A model generated the notes under the pieces. It had not been told where the DNA came from, ran no database searches, and worked only from the letters and a program-made list of their open reading frames with translations. A stretch of DNA of 64,000 nt from Betaproteobacteria bacterium (GTDB lineage Bacteria > Pseudomonadota > Gammaproteobacteria > Burkholderiales > Rhodocyclaceae): assembly GCA_016868295.1 (NCBI GenBank), contig VGHJ01000006.1:21816-85815 (forward strand), read 5' to 3'. This document shows positions 57,479 to 64,000 of this stretch, piece by piece (the stretch's first letter is position 1; each line of letters begins with the position of its first letter). Made by a program: the position numbers and the translations under genes.

Positions 57479-59899
57479 ATGTCCGACATCCTGCCTCTCG
57501 ACGCGCAGGCACTGCTGCGTCGCTGCGATGCCTCCCTCCTCGATTTCGAAACCACGGCCGAGCTGACCGAAGCGGCCGATATCGTCGGCCAGGCGCGCGC
57601 CCTCGATGCCGTGCGCTTCGGCATCGACATCAAGCAGCCCGGCTTCAACCTCTTCGTGCTCGGCGATCCGGGCAGCGGCCGCCATGCCGCAGTGCACCGT
57701 CTGATCGAGGAGAAAGCGGCGAGCGAGCCGGCGCCGAGCGACTGGTGCTACGTATACAACTTCGCCGATGCCAACAAGCCGCGCCTGCTGCGCCTGCCGC
57801 CCGGACGCGGCGGGCGCTTCAGGCAGGACATGCAGCAGTTCGTCACCGAGCTGGGCAAGGCGATCGGCGCCGCCTTCGAGAGCGAGGAATACCGCGTCCG
57901 CATCGAGGCGATCCAGGAGGAATTCAAGCAGCGCGAGGAGGGCGCCCTGCGCGCGCTCGGGCAGGAATCCGGCGAGAAGGGCATCGCCCTGCTGCGCACG
58001 CCGCGCGGCTTCGTCTTTGCGCCCGTCAAGGGCGAGGAAACGATGGGGCCGGAAGAGTTCGAAAAGCTCTCCGACGAGGAAAAGGCGCGCATCGGCAAGC
58101 TGATCGAGGAATACGGCGAGAGGCTGCACAGGCTGATGCACCAGTTCCCGCAATGGCGCCGCGAAATGCAGCAGCGCATCAAGGCGGCCAGCCGGGAGAC
58201 CATGGGCCTCGCCGTCGAACACCTGATCGAGGAACTGAAGGAGCGCTACACCGACCTGCTCAACGTGCTCGAGTTTCTCGACCAGGTGGTGCAGGACGTC
58301 ATCGAGAGCGGCGAAGATCTGCGCGAGCAGCCGAAGGCCGAGGGCGACATGAGCGGGGTCGTCGTCAGCGGCAGCATTTCCCTGGTGCGCTACCAGGTGA
58401 ACCTGCTCGTCGACAACGGCGCGGCCAAGGCGGCGCCGGTGGTGTTCGAGGACAATCCGGTCTATCCAAACCTCGTCGGCCGCGTGGACAGCATCGCCCA
58501 CATGGGCACGCTGGTGACCAACTTCACCCTGGTCAAGCCGGGTGCGCTGCAGCGCGCCAGCGGCGGCTACCTCGTGCTCGACGCCGCCAAGGTGCTGACC
58601 CAGCCCTACGCCTGGGAGGGGCTCAAGCGCGCCCTGCGCTCGGCCCAGGTGCGCATCGAGTCGCTCGGCCAGGTGTTCGGCTTCGCCAGCACGCTGCCGC
58701 TCGAGCCCGAGGCGATGCCGCTCGAGGTCAAGGTGGTGCTGGTGGGCGAGCGCATACTCTACTACCTGCTCAAGGAATACGATCCCGAGTTCGAGGAGCT
58801 GTTCAAGGTCGGCGCCGACTTCGAGAGCGAACTCGCGCGCGACGAGCCGAACACGCGCAGCTACGGCCGCTTTCTCGGCATGCTGGCGCGGCAGGCCAGA
58901 CTGCGCCCCTTCGACCGGCAGGCCGTGGCGCGCATGATCGAGCACAGCGCGCGGCTGGCCGGCGACTCGGAGAAGCTCTCGGCCAGCACGCGCCGGCTCG
59001 CGGACCTGATGCAGGAGGCGGACCACCATGCCGGAAAGGCGGGACGCAAAGTCGTCGCGCGCGAGGACATCGAGGCCGCGCTGGCGGCGCAGCGCCATCG
59101 CGCCGGGCGCCTGAACGAAGCCCTGCAGGAGCAGATCCTGCGCGACACCCTGCTCATCGCGGTGGAGGGCGCCCACGTCGGCCAGGTGAACGGCCTGGCC
59201 GTGATCGACCTCGGCGACGTCATGTTCGCCCACCCCGTGCGCATCACCGCCACGGCGCGCATCGGCGAGGGCGACGTCGTCGACATCGAGCGCGAGTCGG
59301 AACTGGGCGGGGCGATCCACTCCAAGGGCGTGATGATCCTCTCCTCCTTCCTCGCTTCGCGCTTTGCGCGCAGCCTGCCGCTGTCGCTTTCGGCGAGCTT
59401 GGTGTTCGAGCAGTCCTATGGCCCGGTCGAGGGCGACAGCGCCTCCCTTGCCGAGTTGTGCGCGCTGCTCTCGGCGCTCTCCGCCGTGCCGATCCGGCAG
59501 TCCCTCGCCATCACCGGTTCGGTGAACCAGTACGGCCGCGTGCAGCCGATCGGCGGCGTGAACGAGAAGATCGAGGGCTTCTTCGACATCTGCAAGGCGC
59601 GCGGGCTGAGCGGCGAACAGGGCGTCATCATTCCGCAGTCCAACGTCAAGCACCTCATGCTCAAGGAGGAGGTGGTCGCCGCCTGCGCCGAGGGCAGGTT
59701 CCGCGTGGTTGCCGTCGAGGACGTCGATCAGGCCATCGCGCTGCTCACCGGCGTGCCGGCCGGCGAGCCCGATGCGGAGGGCCTCGTGCCGGAGGGATCG
59801 ATCAACTATCTGGTGGCGGCGCAACTGGCCGAGATGTCCGCGCTGCGCCAGGCCTTTGCCGCGACGGGCAGGAAGCAGGGCGGGAAGAAGAAGCAATAG
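57479..59899 (+). CDS. Lon-like ATP-dependent protease (AAA_32 / YcbZ-LonB type)
   Basis: An 806-residue relative of Lon with an N-terminal AAA_32-type ATPase region, a middle domain, and a C-terminal S16 peptidase domain. Catalytic Ser654 (EGDSASLAEL) and Lys697 (GGVNEKIEGFF) are 43 residues apart, similar to LonA. The nucleotide-binding loop is GDPGSGRH at 62-69: Lys of Walker A is replaced by Arg followed by His, so classic ATP binding is doubtful, as in other members of the family. Middle region has coiled-coil-like Glu/Lys/Arg-rich helices (about 140-260). ATG 57479 was chosen because MSDILPLDAQALLRRC fits the family start. Ends Gly/Lys-rich. LonA is encoded separately at 8.6 kb. Confidence 0.88.
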   Translation: MSDILPLDAQALLRRCDASLLDFETTAELTEAADIVGQARALDAVRFGIDIKQPGFNLFVLGDPGSGRHAAVHRLIEEKAASEPAPSDWCYVYNFADANKPRLLRLPPGRGGRFRQDMQQFVTELGKAIGAAFESEEYRVRIEAIQEEFKQREEGALRALGQESGEKGIALLRTPRGFVFAPVKGEETMGPEEFEKLSDEEKARIGKLIEEYGERLHRLMHQFPQWRREMQQRIKAASRETMGLAVEHLIEELKERYTDLLNVLEFLDQVVQDVIESGEDLREQPKAEGDMSGVVVSGSISLVRYQVNLLVDNGAAKAAPVVFEDNPVYPNLVGRVDSIAHMGTLVTNFTLVKPGALQRASGGYLVLDAAKVLTQPYAWEGLKRALRSAQVRIESLGQVFGFASTLPLEPEAMPLEVKVVLVGERILYYLLKEYDPEFEELFKVGADFESELARDEPNTRSYGRFLGMLARQARLRPFDRQAVARMIEHSARLAGDSEKLSASTRRLADLMQEADHHAGKAGRKVVAREDIEAALAAQRHRAGRLNEALQEQILRDTLLIAVEGAHVGQVNGLAVIDLGDVMFAHPVRITATARIGEGDVVDIERESELGGAIHSKGVMILSSFLASRFARSLPLSLSASLVFEQSYGPVEGDSASLAELCALLSALSAVPIRQSLAITGSVNQYGRVQPIGGVNEKIEGFFDICKARGLSGEQGVIIPQSNVKHLMLKEEVVAACAEGRFRVVAVEDVDQAIALLTGVPAGEPDAEGLVPEGSINYLVAAQLAEMSALRQAFAATGRKQGGKKKQ

Positions 59900-59900
59900 C

Positions 59901-60965
59901 ATGCAGTTGCACAAGGGCGATGCCCTCATCCTGGTCGATGTCCAGCTGGATTTCCTGCCCGGCGGCAGCCTCGCCGTGCCGCAGGGCGACGAGGTGGTGC
60001 CGGCGCTCAACCGCTACATCGCCGTCTTCCACGGACTGACTTTTCCCGTCGTCGCCACGCGCGACTGGCATCCCGCCGATCACTGCTCGTTCGCGGCCCA
60101 GGGCGGCCCCTGGCCGCCGCACTGTGTCGCCGGCTCGGACGGCGCGCGCCTCTTCGTCGGCACATCGAACATGCTGGCCGGCATGCGCTGGGACATACCG
60201 CTCTACGGCACCATGGCGCATTCCTACATCCAGGCCCACGACAGCGAGCAGCAGGCCTTCGAGGATTTTGCACGTTCCCATCCCAAGGCGACGACCCTGC
60301 TCATCGACACCTACGACACGGAAGCCGCGGCGCGCGGGCTGGTGCCGCTGGCGCACAGGCTGGCCGGCGAGGGCATCGCCATAGGCGCCGTGCGCATAGA
60401 CAGCGGCGACCTGGGGGCGCACGCGCGCAACGTGCGGCAGGTCCTCGACGCTGGGGGACTGCAGGCGGTGAAGATCTTCGCCAGCGGCAACCTCGACGAG
60501 CAGCGCGTGCAGGCGCTGCTCGCCGCCGAGGCGCCCATCGACGGTTTCGGCGTCGGCACGCGCATGAACACCTCGGCCGACGCGCCCTATCTCGACTGCG
60601 CCTACAAGCTGCAGGAATACGACGGCCGCGCGCGGCGCAAGCGTTCCGAGGGCAAGGCGACCTGGCCCGGCCGCAAGCAGGTTTTCCGCCGGCAGGATGG
60701 GGCGGGCGCGATCGTCGGCGACACCCTGGCCCTCGCGGGCGACGCGCAGGCCGGCGCCCCCCTGCTGCAACCGGTCATGCGCGACGGCCGGCGGCTGCGA
60801 CCGGCCGAGCCGCTGGCGGACATCCGCCGCCGCACGCTGGCGGAACTGGGCCGTCTGCCCGTTCCGCTGCGCGGCCTGGCCCCGGCCGGCGCGTTTCCGG
60901 TGACGGTGGCGGACTCGCTGCGCGACCTGGCGAACGAGGTGGACCGCCGGACGGCGCCGGATTGA
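59901..60965 (+). pseudogene. chimera of nicotinamidase N-terminus and nicotinate phosphoribosyltransferase C-terminus
   Basis: One 354-codon ORF that joins parts of two NAD-salvage genes. Residues 1 to about 82 are a PncA-type nicotinamidase start: ALILVDVQLDFLPGGSL, metal ligands Asp55 and His57 (TRDWHPADH) and His74 (WPPHC). From about residue 86 it becomes a PncB-type phosphoribosyltransferase: GTSNMLAG, GTMAHSYIQAHD with His107, and VRIDSGDL at 165-171. Lost are the PncA Lys and Cys nucleophile half and the PncB N-terminal substrate-binding half. The frame is intact across the join (about 60145-60160), so this looks like a deletion between adjacent pncA and pncB, or a misassembly. Neither activity is expected to survive. 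Starts 1 base after the protease stop. Confidence 0.8.
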
Positions 60966-61038
60966 TTTAGCTCAAAGCCGTCGCGGATGCGGCGGCTATT
61001 CTGGAATCGAAGCTCAACCTTTCACAACAGGTGTCATC

Positions 61039-61392
61039 ATGCAAAGACCCGTCCAGATCACCTTCAAGGACATCCCCCATTCCGACGCGGTGGAAACCCA
61101 AATTCGCGAGAAGGTCGCCAAGCTGGAAACGTTCTACCCCAACATCATCGGCTGCCATGTCACGGTGGAAACGCCGCACAAGCACCATCACCAGGGCAAG
61201 ATGCACAACGTGCGCATCGACATCAAGGTGCCCGGCACGGAGATCGTGGTGAACCGGGACAAGCACGAGGACATCTATGTCGCCCTGCGCGACGCCTTCG
61301 ACGCCGCCAAGCGCCAGGTCGAGGAATACGGCCGCCGGCAGCGCGGCGACGTCAAGCACCACGAGAACCGCCGGCAGCCCGCCGGGGAGTAG
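61039..61392 (+). CDS. hpf: ribosome hibernation promoting factor/RaiA family protein
   Basis: A 117-residue Hpf/YfiA-type factor that binds the 30S decoding site and stabilises idle ribosomes. MQRPVQITFKDIPHSDAVE starts the beta-alpha-beta-beta-beta-alpha fold; EIVVNRDKHEDIYVALRDAFDAAKRQVEEY is the conserved C-terminal helix region. It has a His-rich loop (KHHHQG). It lacks the long C-terminal dimerisation domain, so it is the short form. 73 bases after the chimera; no clear promoter was found there. Confidence 0.9.
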   Translation: MQRPVQITFKDIPHSDAVETQIREKVAKLETFYPNIIGCHVTVETPHKHHHQGKMHNVRIDIKVPGTEIVVNRDKHEDIYVALRDAFDAAKRQVEEYGRRQRGDVKHHENRRQPAGE

Positions 61393-61402
61393 CGCTGCCC
61401 CG

Positions 61403-62683
61403 TCATCTGCAAGGAGTGCAGCGAACCACCGTCACCCCCTTCCTCGGGAAGGGGGGCGGGGGGAAGGCTTGCGACCTGCGGATGAAGTCGCCCACGCGCG
61501 GGCAGATCGTCTCGCGCCAGCGCCGCCCGCTGAAGATGCCGTAGTGGCCGACGCCCGGCACGAGGAAGTGTTCCTTCCTCTGCTGCGGGATGTTGCGGCA
61601 CAGCCCGTGCGCCGCCTCGGTTTGACCCGGGCCGGAAATGTCGTCCAGTTCGCCTTCGATGGTGAACAGCGCCGTGTCGCGGATGGCCCACGGCTTCACG
61701 CGCTGGCCGGACACCGTCATTTCCCCCTGCGGCAACTGATGCCTGATGAACACCATGTCGAGGGTTTCCAGGTAGTACTCGGCCGGCAGGTCCATCACCG
61801 CGTTGTATTCGTCGTAGAACTTGCGGTGCGCTTCGGCCGAGTCGCCGTCGCCTTCCACCAGATGGTTGTAGAAATCGAGGTGCGCCTGAAGGTGGCGGTC
61901 GGGATTCATGGCGACGAAGCCGGAGTGCTGCAGGAAGCCGGGATAGACGCGGCGCATGTAGCCGGGGTATTTCAGCGGCACGCGCGTGATGACGTGGGTG
62001 TCGAACCAGCGCAGGCTGCGCGTCTTGGCGTAGCGGTTGACCTCGGTCGGCGCGGCGCGCGTGTCGATCGGCCCGCCCATCAGCGTCATGCTGCGCGGCT
62101 GCGCCGGGTCGTCCGCGGCGGCCATCAGCGAGACCGCCGCCAGCACCGGCACGGTCGGCTGGCAGACCGAAATCACGTGCAGGTCGGGCGCCAGCAGGCG
62201 CATGAACTCCTGCATGTAGGCGACGTAGTCGGCGAAGTGGAAATAGCCCTCGGCGAGCGGGACGAGGCGCGCGTCGATCCAGTCGGTGATGTAGATGTCA
62301 TGGTCGGGCAGCAGGGCGCGCACGGTATCGCGCAGCAGCGTGGCGTGGTGGCCGGAGAGCGGCGCCACCACGAGCACCTTGGGGTGCTGCCGTTTCGTCT
62401 CGCGGCGGAAGTGCAGCAGCCGGCAGAAGGGTTTCTCGGCGACGATTTCCTCGCGCACCGCCACCGTCTCGCCGTCGATCAGCGTGTGGTCAAGGCCGAA
62501 CTCGGGCTTCTCGTAGCGCTTGACGACGCGGGCCAGCAGTTCCGAGCCGGCGGCGACGCGGCTGCTGTGGGGCAGGTAGGCAAGCGGGCTGAAGGGGTTG
62601 GTGAAGAGTTGTTGGCTGGTTTCCGCCCACAGACGCAGGGGGGCGGAGGCGGCGTGCTGAAGTTCGTGCAGCGTATAGATCAT
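61403..62683 (-). CDS. phaZ: intracellular polyhydroxyalkanoate depolymerase (PhaZ)
   Basis: Degrades stored polyhydroxybutyrate. It has 426 residues, alpha/beta hydrolase fold. The nucleophile is Cys174 in SVCQPTV, the Cys-type lipase box of Ralstonia PhaZ1-like enzymes, with the catalytic Asp probably in TIEGELDDISG and His in PGVGHYGIFSG. MIYTLHELQHAA is the family N-terminus. The last about 20 residues (PPPPFPRKGVTVVRCTPCR) do not look like the family and are encoded by a GC-rich hairpin repeat. Convergent with hpf. Confidence 0.92.
   Translation of the reverse strand: MIYTLHELQHAASAPLRLWAETSQQLFTNPFSPLAYLPHSSRVAAGSELLARVVKRYEKPEFGLDHTLIDGETVAVREEIVAEKPFCRLLHFRRETKRQHPKVLVVAPLSGHHATLLRDTVRALLPDHDIYITDWIDARLVPLAEGYFHFADYVAYMQEFMRLLAPDLHVISVCQPTVPVLAAVSLMAAADDPAQPRSMTLMGGPIDTRAAPTEVNRYAKTRSLRWFDTHVITRVPLKYPGYMRRVYPGFLQHSGFVAMNPDRHLQAHLDFYNHLVEGDGDSAEAHRKFYDEYNAVMDLPAEYYLETLDMVFIRHQLPQGEMTVSGQRVKPWAIRDTALFTIEGELDDISGPGQTEAAHGLCRNIPQQRKEHFLVPGVGHYGIFSGRRWRETICPRVGDFIRRSQAFPPPPFPRKGVTVVRCTPCR
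61435..61455. repeat. REP-like GC-rich hairpin at the 3' end of phaZ
   Basis: CCCCCTTCC (61435-61443), loop TCG, GGAAGGGGG (61447-61455), followed by further G runs. The unit has the look of short palindromic repeats scattered in related genomes, but only one copy is in this window. It lies inside the phaZ reading frame. Confidence 0.45.
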
Positions 62684-62788
62684 CTAGGGACAACTCCGGG
62701 CGAATGGTGCGCTGCACCACTTTACCCGAAGTCGTTCCAAAGTCCAATCGTCCAGGGGCGAGTTCCGCAGAGCAGTCCGCGGCGGCCT

Positions 62789-64000
62789 TCAGCCCGGCAG
62801 CTTGTGGTCGCGGAATTCCTCGCGCAGACTGGTCTTGAGCAGCTTGCCGGTGGCGGTGTGCGGCAGGCTGGGGACGAAGACGACGTCGTCGGGCATCCAC
62901 CACCTGGCGATCTTGTCGCGCATGAAATCGAGCAGTTCCTCGCGCGTCACGGTCTGGCCTTCCTTCTTCACCACGATGAGCAGCGGCCGCTCGTCCCACT
63001 TCGGATGGGCGACGCCGATCACCGCCGCCTCGGCCACGGCCGGGTGCGCCACGGCGAGGTTCTCCAGGTCGATCGAGCTGATCCACTCGCCGCCCGACTT
63101 GATGACGTCCTTCGAGCGGTCGGTGATCTGCATGTAGCCGTCGGCGTCCAGGGTGGCGACGTCGCCGGTGGGGAACCAGCCGCCCTCGCGCAGCACGCCG
63201 CCGCCCTCGCCCTTGAAGTAGCCGGAAACGATCCACGGCCCGCGCACGAGCAGGTCGCCGAAGGCCTTGCCGTCGCGCGGCAGCTCGCGGCCGGAGTCGT
63301 CGACGATCTTCATGTCCACGCCGTAGATGGGGCGGCCCTGGTTGAGGCGCAGCCGGTCGCGCTCGTCGGCGGAGAGTCCGAGGTGCTTGCCCTTCGGCGT
63401 GTTCACCGTGCCGAGCGGGCTCATCTCGGTCATGCCCCAGGCGTGCAGCACGGTGACGCCGAACTGCTCGTCGAAGGTACGGATCATGGCCGGCGGCGCC
63501 GCCGAGCCGCCGATGACGAGGCGCTTGACGGTCGTCAGCTTCAGCCCTTTCCCCTGCAGGTGCTGCAGCAGGCCGAGCCAGATGGTCGGCACGCCGGCCG
63601 AGACCGTCACCTTTTCCTGCTCGAACAGTTCGTGCAGGCTGGCGCCGTCGAGCTGAGGGCCCGGCATGACCAGCTTGGCGCCGGTGAGCGCGCAGGCGTA
63701 GGGCAGGCCCCAGGCATTGACGTGAAACAGCGGCACCACCGGCAGCACGGTGTCGCGCGCCGAGAGGTCGAGCGCATCGGGCAACGACGAGCCGTAGGCG
63801 TGCAGAACGGTCGAGCGGTGCGAGTAGAGCGCGCCCTTCGGATTGCCCGTGGTGCCCGAGGTGTAGCACAACGAGGAGGCGGTGAGCTCGTCGAATTCCG
63901 GCCATTCGTAATCGTCGGAATGGGCGTTGACCAGTTCCTCGTAGCAGAGCAGGTCCAGCTTCGACTGCGGCATGTGCGCGCGGTCGGTCATCGCCACCCA
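62789..64000 (-). CDS. fatty-acyl-CoA ligase (AMP-forming), 5' end beyond window
   Basis: C-terminal 404 residues of an acyl-adenylate-forming enzyme (long/medium-chain acyl-CoA synthetase, AlkK/FadD type). The P-loop [19 protein letters not shown], the adenylate motif [24 protein letters not shown], and the hinge [17 protein letters not shown] with C-terminal catalytic Lys in [10 protein letters not shown] are all present. Full-length members are about 540 residues, so about 140 are outside the window. Its role beside phaZ may be fatty-acid activation; chain length cannot be told from this part. Confidence 0.93.
   Translation of the reverse strand, partial: WVAMTDRAHMPQSKLDLLCYEELVNAHSDDYEWPEFDELTASSLCYTSGTTGNPKGALYSHRSTVLHAYGSSLPDALDLSARDTVLPVVPLFHVNAWGLPYACALTGAKLVMPGPQLDGASLHELFEQEKVTVSAGVPTIWLGLLQHLQGKGLKLTTVKRLVIGGSAAPPAMIRTFDEQFGVTVLHAWGMTEMSPLGTVNTPKGKHLGLSADERDRLRLNQGRPIYGVDMKIVDDSGRELPRDGKAFGDLLVRGPWIVSGYFKGEGGGVLREGGWFPTGDVATLDADGYMQITDRSKDVIKSGGEWISSIDLENLAVAHPAVAEAAVIGVAHPKWDERPLLIVVKKEGQTVTREELLDFMRDKIARWWMPDDVVFVPSLPHTATGKLLKTSLREEFRDHKLPG

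Noticed and set aside
56975..60010. A 1011-codon open frame on the minus strand opposite the Lon-like protease
   Set aside because: Only its last 93 codons have gene-like sequence. The rest is a high-GC shadow rich in Ala, Arg, Leu and His with no recognisable motif, while the plus strand encodes a clear protease.
57403..60039. An 878-codon plus-strand frame overlapping the Lon-like gene
   Set aside because: It is the +2-phase shadow, very rich in Arg and Gly. No domain is seen.

Overview
The window looks like a piece of chromosome from a GC-rich betaproteobacterium, most likely of the order Rhodocyclales. That is an inference from gene content and order: the tig-clpP-clpX-lon-hupB-ppiD block, surE-pcm-nlpD-rpoS, hpnCDE hopanoid-precursor genes, a PHB depolymerase with a cysteine nucleophile, and dapA-bamC. 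There is no 16S gene here to confirm it. Coding density is high, most genes are housekeeping genes, and no stretch over 300 bases lacks a gene. I see no prophage, insertion sequence, CRISPR array or plasmid function.

Layout. 1-2.2 kb: 3' part of selD, then divergent tesA and a ybbA-like ABC ATPase. 2.1-5.1 kb: hpnC-hpnD-hpnE on the minus strand (squalene from farnesyl diphosphate). 5.2-13.7 kb: tRNA-Leu, then the protein-quality-control block tig-clpP-clpX-lon-hupB, tRNA-Val, tRNA-Asp and ppiD. 13.8-21.3 kb: fabI, then a four-gene peptide ABC importer (lipoprotein receptor, two permeases, fused double ATPase) with overlapping ends. 21.3-26.4 kb: mltD, a REC-GGDEF regulator, gloB, a methyltransferase, rnhA and dnaQ. 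26.5-34.1 kb: tRNA-Val, thrS-infC-rpmI-rplT, pheS-pheT-ihfA-merR, tRNA-Pro. 34.1-37.3 kb: surE-pcm-nlpD-rpoS. 37.3-42.2 kb: moxR-DUF58-tgpA-mltB on the minus strand. 42.3-46.1 kb: a histone-deacetylase-like amidohydrolase, dapA, bamC and a metallo-hydrolase. 46.2-51.1 kb: a Met/Gly-rich lipoprotein, an unrecognised protein, rlmD, a YccA/BI-1 membrane protein, tRNA-Ser, queD, a radical SAM protein and an Xre regulator. 51.1-57.3 kb: lysC, tRNA-Ser, tRNA-Arg, a YSC84-domain protein, a SrkA-like kinase, a GNAT protein, endonuclease V, a phosphodiesterase and a small acidic protein. 57.4-64 kb: a Lon-like protease, a pncA/pncB chimera, an HPF-type ribosome factor, a PHB depolymerase and the 3' part of an acyl-CoA ligase gene.

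The most notable points are anomalies in otherwise ordinary genes. (1) A continuous ORF joins the first ~82 codons of a nicotinamidase to the C-terminal part of a nicotinate phosphoribosyltransferase, so both NAD-salvage genes appear broken by one in-frame deletion, unless it is an assembly error. (2) The REC-GGDEF gene carries one extra G in a G6 tract near its 3' end; removing it restores the usual GRN ending and an immediate stop. (3) infC starts at AUC, and the YSC84-domain gene may do so too. (4) A peptide receptor has both a lipobox and a C-terminal membrane helix. (5) A sigma-32-like promoter precedes lon. (6) Six ATAAC/GTTAT pentamers, a perfect inverted repeat and a tandem repeat lie between the Xre regulator and lysC. 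I did not find convincing evidence of a wholly new multi-gene system.
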